From Lagopus muta (taxonomy: Eukaryota; Chordata; Aves; Galliformes; Phasianidae): a DNA stretch of 64,000 bases. Positions 13,601-28,600 of this stretch are shown here, piece after piece (position 1 is the first letter of the stretch; each line of letters begins with the position of its first letter). The position numbers and the translations under genes are program-made. The stretch is taken from assembly GCF_023343835.1 (NCBI RefSeq), contig NC_064442.1, positions 17,160,501-17,224,500 on the forward strand, given 5' to 3'. The notes beneath the pieces were generated by a model. The model did no database searches and was not told the origin of the DNA. It worked only from the letters and a program-made list of their open reading frames with translations.

Positions 13601-16600
13601 ATACTGCATCCAAACAGAATACTCCAAGGCCTTTGTTGAGGAAATAAGTTATTTCAGAAGCCCTCCTGGGATGCTTTCAGGATTTGCATCACTACAAGAA
13701 CTGAAATTCACATATAACAAATCATTTCCTGCTGGAAGTCAGAAGTATTTAATTCAGATTCTGTACTTTTTTTTTCCCCTCCATGGAATCAGATACGTGC
13801 AGCTATAAAACTGAAGTGTATGAAAAACAAAACAAAACCTCCTATCTCCCAGAAAGTGAAACGGACGGAGTAGAACAGGCTTTTACATCAGTGAAAATGC
13901 ACTCAGGATCCTGTTTGGATCAACATGACCACTGTACTGAATCACTGGGAGGTTTCCTTTCCAAAGTCAGGAAAACCTTCAATTTTTCCTACCTTTGGCT
14001 TCAACACATCTAGAAACAGTTTTATTTCCTTGGCTGCCTCATAAGCCAGTAATCAGCATGGATGTCTGCGGGTCTCAGCCTGCATGCAGAGATGGGAATT
14101 GTTACAATTAGTATATCCTGAACTAAAAACAGCCCCCACAAGGCATTCCCAGCAAGAGACCCTAATGAAGCAAGTTCCTCTCCCCTTCAGGGAGGCCTTC
14201 AATCAACTGAAACTATGGTAAATCACTCCCAGAGATCTCCCTGCTTGGAAGGCCTGGAATGAAGCCGTTTCAGCTTGTTCTTTTGCAGAACACCATCATA
14301 CAATAGGTCAAATCTCTTCAGAGAGAGGCTTTACCCACCTCTTCACAGCATCTCATGTTTTCCTTTTTTCTTTTCATAGGGAATAAACAAGGAGAATGAA
14401 GCTGTTTGCACTGAGCTGTTCTCAAGGTGGCTACCTGCAAGCATTACAAAGGTGGAAACTGTCCTTGTCAAAATCTGGTGGGAACATACTAATTACTAAA
14501 TGTTAGGTAAAAGGATAAAAGTTTGTGCAAGTATTAAGTAAAGCCAAACAGAAACCTGAAAATAAATGAGCTAATTTTTTTTCTTTCTTTTACATCATAA
14601 AATCCAGCCTTTTCAAAACAGAAGCAGCTGAAGTCATGAGCTCATCCCAAGGAGGAGTAAAAACACATCCATTAAATTTCAGGTAGTCTGAGAATCTTCT
14701 GGGTCCAGCTGGTGGATCCAGTTACTCAAACTCCATCAATAAGAAGTGGGTTTTTTTTTGCTGTTAAATATTTTTATCTCCTCTATCCCAGCTCCTGAGA
14801 TACCAAAAACCATAGAACAACTGCAGCAGAAATTTCTCTCCTGCATTAACCAAGCCTCCCCTGGCTATGGAATCTGCCTTCCTATCTGCCTTCTTCCATC
14901 CACAAAGAACTTCAGACTCCACTCCCTTTAGGATACAGAAAGCAATGCAAAGGATCCTTGGTACGACAACTTCTTTGGGTCTAAGCTCAGCACTCAAACC
15001 CAAAAAATACTGGGCACTACAAAATTCACACAAACATAAGATACACACGCCTAGCTAACATATAAAAGCAGCCATATTTGTTCAAGGTTACAGTTGTTAT
15101 ATCTAATCTCTATGCAGCTCCACCAAAGTGATTCATGCACAGTAAGATGATCCATAGATTTGAGAATCCATTATTTCTTTTACGTTTATTTCAAGCATCT
15201 TCACGTGGAGCATCAGAGTCACATTCACCTACATGGTTTGAGAGTTCTCTGCCAAATCAATAGCGAAACACCACCTACGGCAGTGCCCAAAGTTGAGGGA
15301 AAATACACACGACTGATCTTCTTACACACGTCTCCACTGCTTGTACCCTCACCACAAACCTTCGTCTGCAGTTTCAACCACAAGCAGCCACAAGAGCCCT
15401 TTCCCATTTGGGAGCATCAAACATTACCTTCAGTGACAACATAATCAATAAAACGATACCAACTTGTAAGGCTACAGGAAAGCAAAAGGTCCAAAATCAA
15501 AACTGAACACCTGAGTTGACACAAAGGTTTTGGGTGCCTGAATTTTCATTTTTTTTTTTACAAAAGGTCCTCTTTTAATGTCATCTTTGCACAGCTGAAA
15601 TGTTTAAGTAGAACAGCATCCCCCATTTGACCAATGCACAGGTTTGAGGTGTCATTTAAAATGCTGGCTTGTGAATTCAGTTATCTACAACTGAGATTTA
15701 TCTCAGTACAAATGATTTTATCAAAATCCTTTAAAAAACCCAACAGATAAACAATTTCACCATCTTGGACCCTTATTTAACGTTGTTCCCCATACATCTC
15801 CTGTAGTAAAATTAAAACCAATACTGAGCTGGTTTGTCTGTCGGTAGCTTGTGTATCATTTTAAGCAACACACGCTTTCCTCCATAGTGTAAAAAGTCAG
15901 CAAAAGTAGAACTAGAAGAAAAGCTATCCCATTCCTGTTCTAGCAGCTTTAGAAAAAGACAGAGTGGAAACTCCTTAAACTACTCTTACACTGAGTACTT
16001 CTTCTGTGGGAAAAGTGTAAGAATGAGTTTACCTCCTATTGCTCAAAGAGGAAAAAAAGAGTGACTCACATTTATAGTAATCTTTATAAGATAATCTCAC
16101 AAACAAAAGCCCGAAGCACAAATGCACGTTCCACCTGCTAAAGTAAGGAACTTTTTTTTCAAGCTGAAAAGAAAGCATTTTAAAAGTAAAAGCAACATGA
16201 ATGTGACATAAGATTTAATGACACATGATGCTGACCATCCTTGTTTACTCAGTCTTTGCTTTTTCCAGCCATGTTCTGCAAACAAGTAATCTGATGCCTG
16301 TGGATACATACATCACTGTCAAGCAGCTACGAAAATGAAGGCTTTCCACTTGGGCTATAGAGTATTTCCATCTGAGAGCAGATCAAGTAGCATGATTAAA
16401 ATGCTGAATGATATCTAACCCCTAAAATATGTGATAATGATACAAATATGCTACTGTTCTTTTGAGCACAGAAGTTTAAAATGGTAATCTAATTACCATG
16501 CAAGGCTGGCTGATTTTCTTAGACCAAGAAATTCTTCAGAGTTTCCTGAGCAGGAAGACAGCTCAGTATCAACATGGTAAATTGTGTTAGAGCAACCCAC

Positions 16601-19600
16601 CATTTGGAAGCCCCTAGCTACTGTTCAGCTTTCCAATCTGCTTTCAATGAAATGTATTTGTACACTAATCTTAAAGTCAATTTGGCAGTGTCTGATTACA
16701 ACAGAGAACTAGATACATATGATAAGAAAATTGTTTACTTAAATTGATACCTATAATTTTTATACAGTGATGAGATAATCAGTTCCAGAACGCGTTGAGT
16801 TTTCAGCTGTATTTAACAGGAATACTGAAAAAAATGCATCTTTCACTTTTCTTTGAAAATGCATTCTTCTGGCTTCTCTTAGTGCTAAAATTAACTCCAC
16901 TTCTAAAGAGCAAATTACTCTGTGAAATGACAATGGTTTTTCTGTGGATCTACTAAAAAAAAAATCATAGCTTGGGCAGTATAGTTTTACATCTTACTAC
17001 AAATACAGCTTACCTGAAATTAGGGAAAACAATCCCAACCACACAATGCTTGACTATCCATCACCCTTTTATCACCACAGAGAATCAGAAGAGTGATAAC
17101 TAATTACCAAACAAAGTGAGTAATGTGTAATTTTGGCATTTAACAACAGGCCAAGGAATGGGGAAAGGGCTGAATCACAACAGTGCCACCTACAGAAAGG
17201 AACGTGATAGGGAAAAAAGATAATCAATGTTCCATTTGAAAATTAAATTAGAACTTAACAGAAAAGACCTACCGACATTATGAAAATCACACACTTCAAA
17301 ACTGGTCACAACCTAAAATGTTTTCATCATGTTAAATCTGAATAAACACGCCACCATGTTTCCTACTCCCTAACCTCCACTAAACACAAAGGCATGGAAG
17401 CACAAACACATTTCTGAGGCTCCAATTCCTTATTTGCTGCACAAAAGCGATGAGAACCACATGGCAGCAGGCAGAAAAATGCTGAGCTCTTACCTTGCAT
17501 TCTACCACGCTCTGATCTGATTCACACGTAACGTAGATCTCATCAACTGCCCGTCTCAGGTTGTCAAAGAGGAACGCCCAGTACCGAGCTCGCAGATCAA
17601 CTTTTCGAGGCTGCCGTGCTTTAGTTGGGCTTTTGTCAAAGGTTTTCTCTCCTGCTGCTGTTAACTTGCAGTCTAGGGAAGTGTTCTAAAGAAAACAAGA
17701 CAAAGGAAAACAACAAAGAAGTACAGTAATGCTGTGCAATATGTTTTTTCCACAATACATTTAAACTTTTATAAGCAAGGAGTTCCTCACTGAAGACTGT
17801 GCCATTCCACTGACTGCAGCTTTTAAAACGTGCTTTCTTCCCTTAAACAAATACAACCAACATGCAGAACCAATTTCTGATTCTCTGACAGTTACAACTC
17901 TACACTGACTTTGCACAGTGCATGATACTCTGCCTCTTACACACATTGCAGCGTTCCATTTTCTGACTGCTTATCCCATAGTACTCACTCTGACAAGAAT
18001 GTGCACCCAAAGATGAAAGTAAAGTTTTACTAGTAATCATACCACTAGTGTTCCAACACAGTTCAATTCTTATTACCAGGACACCACATACAACTTCATT
18101 TCTAAACTCTTATACTGATCTGTGAGCATTAAGGTCAGCAGAACGCTGTTGTGATGCTGATGTAGCTAGTTCCCAGACCCATGCATTAGGGCCACATTTC
18201 AGAGAAGATGCAAGAGCTGGGTGAGTTATAAAAGAATCTCTCCTACTTGAGAAGACCATTTGCAGAAAGATTTCCACTCACCATCTGGTTAACACTGCAA
18301 GCTCAGTTCAACCCAGCGTAAGTGCTGAGCTGCTGAATCAAGCTGATGCCAAGTCTGAAACTGTTCTCGTGCTGTTCTAGCTTGTAATGAACAGCTTTCG
18401 CTGCAACAAATCTGCTGACTGATTCTCAGTGCTAATATGCACACTAATTGCTTTAGTGCTACTTTGCTGCACAGATACAGGGTACTGCCAACATGCTAAA
18501 TGTAATGAAAACAGAGGAAAATATCCGACTGCCTGCATGAATGCTGGCACAGAGAGGAGCCACAAATACCTTCTTGGAGGTACATTATGCATTCGTCAAC
18601 CTTGTGTGTGTTCATGTCAGCCATGTGGGGATAGTTACTCAACAGATATAAACTGCCACCTAGACACATGCTCTCCTGTGTGAGGATTGAGGAATATCTC
18701 CTCTTTACTCTCCTTGTAGTTAATTAGATTTCTGTGACTATCTTGATAACCACCAGTGTTGTTTTTGGTATATGGGGAAAAGTATGAATGACTGAAGTGA
18801 TGTTAAAGCAGTTAAAACAATTTGTTTTCCAAAACAGATTCAGTAACACAACCTGGAGTTGTGAAAAGGATGAGGTGTGTATTTATGCTCAGGAAGATGA
18901 GCATAGGGAGAGGAGAGGAAGATGAGGATAGGACCAACAAGTGAGTTTTCATCAGTCTATTTCCTTGAGATTTGCATCCCATTTATAAGCAGAGGAAAAT
19001 TAAGCCTAAATTGCAGTAGGAAAAAAAAACAGTTGAATCTCAAAGTGCCAAGATGCACAGACATTCAGCAGTCCATTTCAAACCTTCACGAGTGTGTGGG
19101 AAGAACCTGATGTGACAACCATGGGGCCAGCTTTACTGCCCTGAATAACGTCTTCAATTTGCCCAGAGAGGTGCTGGATGCCCTGCCCCTGGAGATGCCA
19201 AGTCAGGCTGGACCAGCCTCTGAGCACTCGGATTTATCCCTGTTCATTGTAGGGGAGCTGGACTAGATGGCCTTTAAGTGTCCTTTCCAACTAGAATCAT
19301 TGAATTGTTTGATGATTCACTAGGAATGCTCTGTTTCTGCAATGTAGTCTCAGCACAGCAGTCCCACACAGAGTAGTCACCAAATAACAATAAAGTATTC
19401 TTCTTCTGAAAACACAGTATTTACATAACTCCAAATGACAAGAACAGACAGAACTCCAACTATGGAGCACGTTACTCCCTTCCAAAATGTTCTGTGAGGC
19501 TAAACCAGCTTAGGGCACCCCAATTGTTTCAATAAAATCCTTCCCAGAACAAGTAAACTAGAGCACAGTGTTTGTAACATCCTAGGGAGCAAGGAGAGAA

Positions 19601-22600
19601 CAGCAGGATAAGAGAGGCTGAACTACACCGTGAAGTTAACATGCTTGTATTTTAAAGATGTAAGCACATTCCTATAGGAACAGAACATCTTGTCCATAGA
19701 AGGAACGCGTTCCATGTGCTACATTGTCAAAATCTGACAGGCTGTCTGTAAATGTTAGATGGTTAAAGACAGACTCACACTGTCACTAATCAATGCAAAG
19801 TAAGGGTTAAAAATATTAAACATTAATAAATACTGCAGTATTACCATATTAAAAGTAAAATTCTATCACTCGCATAGGGAAAACTTGACTGAGAGCAGTA
19901 CCTTCTAGATCCTTGTCAATGAGACTTGTTTTCTGGTTGTGACTCTGCATTCATCTGGAATGATTTATTTTTTTTCCAAAATAGGATGCACTGAAATTTT
20001 AAACTGAAATTTCTCAGCCATTAGCAAGTGAGGGCAGTAAATACAGCATTTCCTTAAATCAAATTTGGCAAAGGTAGCCATTCCATAAGAGCAAGCTTAT
20101 AGGAAGAATCTCCTGTATGACTTCGTTGTTGAGCTGCACTGGCCTTAAAATAACCTTAATGCCAAAAAGTCACGAATCCAGAGATTAAGAAATGACAAAA
20201 AGAGAAGCTGAGGAATACACACTAAATTGTGGCATTTTTAAACTCCATTTTGAGGCCTGTATTCTTTACAAATACAACACAGGTATACTTTTATACAAAT
20301 ATTCTTCAGCAAATAATGCATCAACAGTATTGCAAAACATTTTTATGCTGCAAATTTTAAGACAAAAAAGAGTAGATACCTGCTTTGCAGCCTTGTGTTT
20401 CCCTTGAGACACCGTCTTTGCTTTTCCACCAGCTTGCCATTTGGATTTCCCTGCAGGAGAAGCATTTTAATAAAACCATAATGCTTCTGATTAGATTCAG
20501 CACTTTAAAAATCACATATCCAATCTCGCAATGCACTGATATGGGCACAGTTAATGAGTTAAAAGGTTAATAAAATTTTACGTTCAACAGTTCAGCATGA
20601 GGACGATGCCAGAAGACACACAGAAAAAGAAATTACAAAGAAAGACAAAAAAACTACAGGCTTCCTTCAGCACAGAAGTACCTGCAAATGGGCAGCACCT
20701 CTGAAAATCAGACAGTTACAACTGAGATGGCAAATATGACACTACTTTTCCATGCCAACTGTAAAATACCTTCAATAACTGTTCCATAATACCAAGTATC
20801 ATTACAGAATTAAAAGGAGGAATATGTTTCTCAGAATATTCACTTGTAACGACGGCAAGAGTACTGCCTAGCACAGATCCACACCTAAGTAAAAGTTTCA
20901 ACATATTTATCTTGATGAAACCATGCAAACAAATGCATTAATTGCATACAGCTCCCTCACAGACCAGGGAAATGGCTCTTGAAATTCAGAACTGCTCAGT
21001 TCTGTCTTTAGCAGTACTTAAGCCAAATTTGCTAACACAGCCCAGCTGTTCTACATTGCTCTGGTTATGTAGAGCAGCTGTAAGCCTGTCTTAATCAAGC
21101 AGTTGTACAGCTGGTTTGCATCACTGCCTGTTGGAGGGAACAAGACCTTTAATTTTAAGGCAAATTTAAAAGTATTTGCTAGATAATTCATTTTTAAAAT
21201 GTTACATTAGCCAAAACAACAGGTACAAATTAATATATTGGAATCAATTTAGCAGCGTTCCAGAGAAAAGCTGATTCAGCTACCAGATGTATTACAACTT
21301 CCTATCTACCAAAAAGCTTTAACTGTGCATCAGTTCTGTCACAGTCACAGCAATATTTCAGTCACCAAGGTCTCCAACCTAAGATCTTCTACATTCTGCA
21401 AAAAGAAGATTTCAAGTGCAGTGGTACACAGAACTTGCCCAGGGAAAAGAGATACAAACCAGCATGGGCACATTGGAATGGAAAAAGGGTAGATGATGGG
21501 TGAAAGAAGGTTGCTATCTCTAGATTCTACAAAACACAAAATACCAATCCACTCCTCAGAACTGGGAACTTTCTGAGCAAGTCACCTGCAAGCATAAGAG
21601 CAGCTTTCAGGTGCTCCTACGGGAGGCAGACACAGAGACAAGAAAACTCACATAAGCACTGCATGTTGCAGAAAAGTAAATGCTGGGTGGCAATGACCAT
21701 TTTTTAAATCAACAATGCCTTCAGTGTACAGGCCAGAAAGTTTTGCCTCCCATCAGCCGTCACATTTTCAAGCTTTTCTCATTTTCTTCCTGCTTCCTTC
21801 CTGTCACCCTTTCTGCTTCTGTGCTGACGAGCAGTGACACACCACTGCTCCATGGTGATGCATGTGTAGCACCATGATACTGGCACTGCATTGGGACACA
21901 GCAATGGCACACGAAGGGCACTACCTGTGGCATTCACTGAGTTTTATGGAAACAACAGCGACAAAAGATGACCATCCTGTTAGCTATTAAGTTGTCAATA
22001 TGAAATATAGAAAGCAGCAAAGTTTTGAAGCATTCAGGGAGCCAGGCATATTTTATGCTTGAAGTCCATTTCCTCTGTGTCTGGTAATTAGATATGAAAC
22101 ACACTGGATTTGTGATTTGTGAAGACTTCCTGTCTCAAAATGCTGAAGCATTCATATCTCCAAGAAAAAAAGCTACTGATAAACTACTTTCAGAAGCTTT
22201 CTTTTACACTAACAATCTCAAAAACTATCAGCCAACATCCCTCACGGCTCTCTCCTCAAGTAGTTCTACTGATGAGAGAAATGCCACTACCACCGTTGTA
22301 TCTGCTTCCAAAGAGCAGCAGTCACTTCTCTTCCCACTGAGGCAGGTCCCAACCTTGGTTAAGTATCCTGGCCTCCGTTTATCACCTGATCTTTAACCAA
22401 AACAACGTTCAACTGAATTTGTTTTCACCTCTCTGAAGGAATCTGTGGACACCATCATGGTTCTTTGATCCCCCCCCCAGCTTTTACTGACACCATCAGA
22501 AATGGGCTTTGCCACCTCCCCTGTCTCACATCCCTACAGAAGGCTGTCTCTGCTGCAGAGCCTATTTTACTAGCTCCAGTGCTGCACTTGCCTGTCTTAA

Positions 22601-25600
22601 GCAACACTCCTGCACAGATGGGGAGTTTATATCAAGAAAGGCAAAGATGTTTGCTCAGAGGAAGCACTGGACTGGACTGCCACGCAGGTGAATGAAATAC
22701 AAGAACTGTAACTTACAAGTCCTCAAGAATAGCTTTCCCTTCGTACCATATTGTGCCAGCTGCACTCAGCTCTGTGCTGCTCAAGCTTACCCACAGTGTT
22801 TTCAGTCATGACTCTTACACCTCCTCACTTGCCACAGAGAGCCAAGTTCCATCTCCTTCACACATACTGCAAAACCCATTTATTCACCAAGCTCTTGCTA
22901 AAGGAGCAGATTACTCTGCAGGCTTGCTCAAGTATGCCAGCGACCTTTCAATCAATAAATTGTGTTTCCTTATGCTGAGATTCTCAATCTATTGCATGAA
23001 TTTTACGTGGCTAGAACCCAAATGACTTTAAATAAGAAACACAAAGGGAATGGTTACAAACAAGACCTTCCAATTTTTGACATTCCTCAAAGTTATAAGC
23101 AGTTTAATTCTGAAGACAGAATATCAGACTGCTGCATTACTCACAATTATAGCACCCTCTCTCTTCCTAGCATGCAGTCAACTGCACTGTTAGCCTATCC
23201 CAAAAAACAGAACCTGCTGCTTGTTAATGAATTCTGTGGAGGAATACCATAATTGCAACAAATTGAATGTATCATCAATCAATGCCCCTTCTAAATAGGT
23301 GCCACTGTGTTTTGCTCCAGGTAGATTTTCTTATGTCACTGTTCTACACATAGGCAGGATTTCAGATCTGACACAACAAGGACACATACCACACCAAAAC
23401 CTGGAGCACAACTGCTACCTACCACTCCAGAAACTGCTCACCTTTTTATGGCAGTATTTCTTACTGACAGGAAACAGGTATTTCCCTTAGGGAATTAGAA
23501 AGTTTGGGCTGCAGTTCATATTATGATTGCTTTCTTATGGCTTCTGCATAAAATACGAGTCTCCCAATGGAAAAGTTAAATGGTAAGAGGAAAAAGAAAC
23601 AGAACAAAACAAGAAAAGAGGAAAAGCAAAGATGCACAGACTGAAAAAAATGAATCCAATATTTTAAATTTAACAGCTCTCTATAGCACTAATACTAGGG
23701 ATTTCCACACACTCACTGTTTCTGCAGAAAAACATCCTCATGATGAGTAACAGTTCCTAATACAAAGTGTTAAATCACACACTACTGCTGCCAGTGCAAA
23801 ACCTCTGAATGTTATGAGCAGAAAAAAAGGTGCACAAAGACAGAATGCTGCTTGTACAAATGGGATGCAAGACTGGCTCAGGCAACCTGAACCTTTGGCC
23901 TGATTTACACAGCCCCTGAACAAGTACAAACTGTCCTAATTCATAATATTGCTGTATTGTTCCTCGGGGACGAAATACATATTGAAAGATCAGCAAAAAA
24001 TGAATCATGGCTCACTGACATACAAACCCTCTGTGCCAAGACAAGGGTCAAGAGATAAAGGACCTGGCTCCGCCAGACTCTCAGCAGCCAGCAGCTCCTT
24101 TCTACAGGGCCTGTTTCCACTGAGCAATTAGCACCAGATCCTTTGTGCAAAAAAAAAAAGAGAAAATAAAATCAACCAGCTCACCATTTACTGGAGAGGT
24201 TTTGGAAGGAACTCTCCACTGGCAAAAAGTGTGACAATTACAGCGGGGCCTTTTAGGGCCCAAAGAAGGAAGTGACCACAGCCACCGGGGTTTCAGTATC
24301 ATGCATAACAACTCCTTAAAGGCAACGATCTAACAAAAGACAATGATTCATTTCCACATTCGTTTTTCATGCTTTGGAAGAAAACTCAGAGACAACTCTA
24401 ATCCACTCATTTTCCAGGAAAACGTCACACACAAAGCTTTGTAAAATAATATTACAAGCAAGGCAGAGCTAAAAAGGAACAGACTTGAAATAAAAATTGA
24501 ACCAACTCACCAGTAGCTCAAATACACTCTACGTTCCTTTCCCATAAACTCCTTTATTGCCCAAAAATACAGTTATCAATCTTCCCTGCTTAGATGTCAT
24601 GTACTACCAGTGCAGTAATATCAGTGGATCTACCACCATACTCAAGAACATACAAGCAACTGCAAGACTAGTTAATAGATAAATGCACCCTCTGGAGACA
24701 GATACAAATGAAGCTGCCAAAAGAATGCAAAACTGGCCCTCTTAAAAAAATCCATGGACTCATGATAATAAGCAGACTAGCTGCAGTACGTTATCCCAAA
24801 GTGTTCTATTATGTGTGCTTCACTTGAGCAGATTATGGTTGTGTCTTAAACTATTACCTTTTTCTTCTCACTTTCTATCCTTCTATTTTGGCTAAAACAA
24901 AAGCACAGTACCTTATTTGCTTCCCCTTGATCAAAGATAAGAAATCAGACACACACTGCTTGACTGCTTGGGACTCCTCACAAGAAGGTTGTCAAAGTTT
25001 TGTGTTCAGAGAAGGCAAGGGAGCTGTGAGGGGTTTGAGCACAGGAGTTATGAGGAGCAGCTGAGGGAGGTGGGATGGGTCAGTTTGGAGAAGAGGAGGC
25101 TGGGGGCAGACTTTACTGCTCCCTGCAACTGCCTGAAGGGAGGTTGTGGTGAGGTGGGGGTCAGCCTCTTCTCCCACGTAACTAGCAACAAGAAGAGAGG
25201 AAATGGCCTCAGTTGCACCAGAGGATTCAGGTTGGATGTCAGAAAATACTTCTCCAAGAGAAAAGAGTCAGGTGCTGGAACAGGCTGCCCAGGGAGGTGC
25301 TGGAGTCACTGACTGTAACACAACAGAAAGCACAGCAATAACAGAGGGGTAGCAAAGTCCTAGGCTGCAGCAAGAGAGGATACGTTCCAATGCAGCAGCT
25401 TCGAACACAGAAACAAAGGAAAAAAAAAAATCTGCTTACCCTTCAAAGGCCTCAGGTACACAGGAAACTCCAACAAGACCCCCCTTGCCTCCAATGCTTA
25501 AATGAGGTCTGGCAGTGGATCCAAGGGTGGATCCTGGCTCTAGACCTTCCAGTCACTCATGTGTATTGCATACACCTGAGCTCCCCTAGGTTGGCCCTGC

Positions 25601-28600
25601 CCTCCCACCAGGTGCTCAATCACTGTTTCAAGCCATGACTTGCATTTCTGTTATGCTGACCCTGGAGGTGCTCAAGAAACATTGAGATGTGGCTCATTGG
25701 GAAATATTGGTGGTAGGTTGGACTGGATGATCTTGGAGGTCTTTTCCAACCTTGGTGATTCTTTGACAACTGGCTGCTGTTTCATTTTTCCTTGTTACAT
25801 GTACCTATCAAAGATTCACAGCACATCTTTCACTGCTGACCACTCGGAGCTTAAAAATCCCACCACACAAAACTCCTGCTTTGGAAAAGCAATCTAACAA
25901 ATTAAGACAGCTGGGACAATGCTGATGTTTACTTTGGAGTCAGAACCTGAAACCAAAGCTTGTGAATGTTTAGTTATTCAATATAAGCTTTCTATCATTC
26001 CACATGTCATTGTTAAGAGGAGAACAGATACGTGCTCTGAACAGAAGTTTTCCTTGATGAAACCTACGCGTGCACAAACAGCTATGTAGCTTTTCATGCA
26101 CCTCATTCTCTTCTGTGACTTCAGACATTTCAGTTCCAAAATGTAAGAAAATTCACAGATACACCTCAGTGCAGAAATGCAACCCAAGAAGACAGTTCAA
26201 GCTTTGCTTCAGCTTACTTTAGAAAGAGGTAATCTTCTCCATAACTGTTCATAGAAGCATCATCTCCACTGGTGAAATCACAGAACAGATGGGGTTGGAA
26301 TGAGCCTCTGGAGATGCAGTCCAACCTTTCTGCTCAAAGCAGAATCAGTGACAGAAAGTTGCCCAGGACTACACCCAGTGAGGTTCCGAGCATCTCCACA
26401 GCTTCACTGGGGAACCCATCCCAGTGTTCAACCACCCTCACATTCAAAAAACCAGAACAAACCAAAAGCTTTTAGACACTCCTCCCCAATTCTTAAAAGC
26501 AGCAGCAGCTCCAAAGGACAAGTGAGCTACAAAAGCACGTGAGATGAGGTCCTCACAAAGACAGCAGTCTGACTTCTGAAACAGTTTGAGCAGTATGAAA
26601 ACTGAAAGTCAATTCCTGGCTTCTGAAGTCCACAAGAGAGAATCACAACAGTAACAAAACAGTTCTAAGGATTCACGTTAAGAAAGGGGATGCATAGGGG
26701 CAGCTTTAAGTTTCTTTGCAGATGTTTAATACAGACTGAGGTGATACTACAAGAAATTGCCAAACATGCTTGTTTTAGAATGCATGGAAGTACTTTGTGG
26801 GGTGGCATTAAGACATCCTTTCCAATCTTAAACCCCAAGTTACGTAAGACTGGTTTTTAACAACCTTCTCAAAGCTCAGTATCTTAAGATTATTATATTG
26901 CACTGCTATCTCAGTGGTATCAGCAAGACAGTACAAATTTACATGCCTGTTTTCAGAATAAAAAGTAGTTTCTTTTTATCTGTCACTGCTCTGTTTTATA
27001 CAGTGATCAGCCAATGGAAGGCTGTGCATTCAGAAAAACAACAAATCCAAAAATGATAGCATGGACGCTAAACATTATCCTTTCTATTAACAGAGAAATC
27101 CCACAGCAGGAACGTGATTCCATGGAAGCAGCTCCAGTGAACTGCTTTAGGGGCCAGGTGCAAAACAAGCTGGGGGAAGACAGCTACAAACATACCATCA
27201 TCATCCTTGTTTTCCAGAGGGACGCTCCATGCAATCAGGTTCCTGGCTGTACGTCCCTCTTCTGCAACTATCCTCCTCACTTTGTCATGGCTGTTGGAGC
27301 GCTGGAAAGAAGCCTGAAAACAAGAAATGCAGGAATGGAAAACACGTCTATATGTGTGTACATACATACATACATACATATGTGTAGTGTTGACATCTGG
27401 ACATTTTATCCAACATGTGGTTAAACCCAAGTGGGTTCACACTTAGTATATTTTTACCAGCTATTCAGAACACAAATATATTTTCACATTTATCTATACA
27501 GCAGGCAGAGATTGGCCAGTAGAACACAGGAGTTTCTACCCAGTCCTCAGAACAGGTAGGCCTACACCACACTTATATTAATTTTCATTTAATGGATGGC
27601 CCGTCCAGCAAGAGCGTCAGATTAGACTTTAAAATGTTTGACATTCTTTGAGTTAATTAGAACTAAGGACAAAAGCTGTGTGAGACCAAAATGCACGTGC
27701 TGGGTAGCTGAGAAGAACCTGAAGAACAGAGTGGTCACCTCCACTGGTACAGATGCTTTTCATGAGAGTGGCACAGGGTGGTGACTATGCTGAAAAACAG
27801 TGAGAATTTCCCTTATCAAAATAGTGCTATCATGCTCTTTGTATATGTTGTAGTTTCCATGGAAATAAATAGGAGGCATTACTTTCACCTACATATATTT
27901 AAAAAACAAAAACTTCTGTTTCACTGAGAAGACAAGAAGCTAGAAAGCACATCCTGGCAACTACAGCCAGCTGTTCTTTCTAGAAAGCTGCAGCTGTTCA
28001 CAGACAGCATGAGAAGCACTGAGGAATTCACCTAGGAAATACATTTCTTTGCAGTGACAAAAGATAACATCACCAGATCTTAGAAACCAAACATATTAAG
28101 AAATAGATGTATCAGCTGACAGACATCAACTGGATGAAGTCGTTCCTCTTCTAAACTGTGCGAAGTTATTGCTCAGAAAGTGATGTGAAACAAAGCCAAG
28201 TTACACACAGTAATGCAAAGTCTATATACATCAGTGGTGCAAAACCACTTTAACACTGACAAACATAACCTCAAGTAAGTTATGTAGATGTAAACATTCC
28301 TTTACGCACTGATACGCTGATTTTCTGTAGCAGCACTCAGAAGACACCTTTTCCTCTTTTCACTCTTGCCATCAAGCGTGCAACCTTTGTGTTATGCTAC
28401 TAGCACATCTTCAGAAAGCAAATACAGTGAAAACGAGTACAGCAGAGGAGTGGCTGTATTCCTCAGGGTGGGAGGAAATGCAGTAGAAACAAAAAGCTGC
28501 GATTACTTGAATGCTTGTATCAATAAGTTTCTCTCATTTGGGTGTCCTCAAATGCTTGTTTCAAAGCCACAGTGTGCCATCTAGTGCTCCACTGACCACC

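Larger units (their letters stand above)
8166..17493. other. SCAPER intron 5 (9.3 kb)
   Basis: This is AT-rich intronic DNA with no recognised exon on either strand. It contains CR1 fragments at 9510-9588, 11752-11884 and 12343-12421, a long purine homopolymer block at 12197-12220, and several short poly(A)/poly(T) runs. The open frames here are short, lack any recognisable family and have no splice-site context. Confidence 0.65.
20451..27195. other. SCAPER intron 3 (6.7 kb)
   Basis: No exon is recognised. The first 4.5 kb is AT-rich unique-looking DNA. From 25008 to 25769 lies a plus-strand CR1 split by a 342-bp insertion, and a minus-strand CR1 lies at 26275-26465. The remaining text shows no structure I can name. 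Confidence 0.6.

Noticed and set aside
18429..18683. Plus-strand open frame of 84 codons with 13 cysteines and a hydrophobic N-terminus, defensin- or Kazal-like at first sight
   Set aside because: The frame opens at GTG and has no ATG before codon 37, a stop lies just upstream, and the cysteine spacing fits no family I know. It sits in a SCAPER intron with no promoter or confirmed splice context, so chance is more likely.
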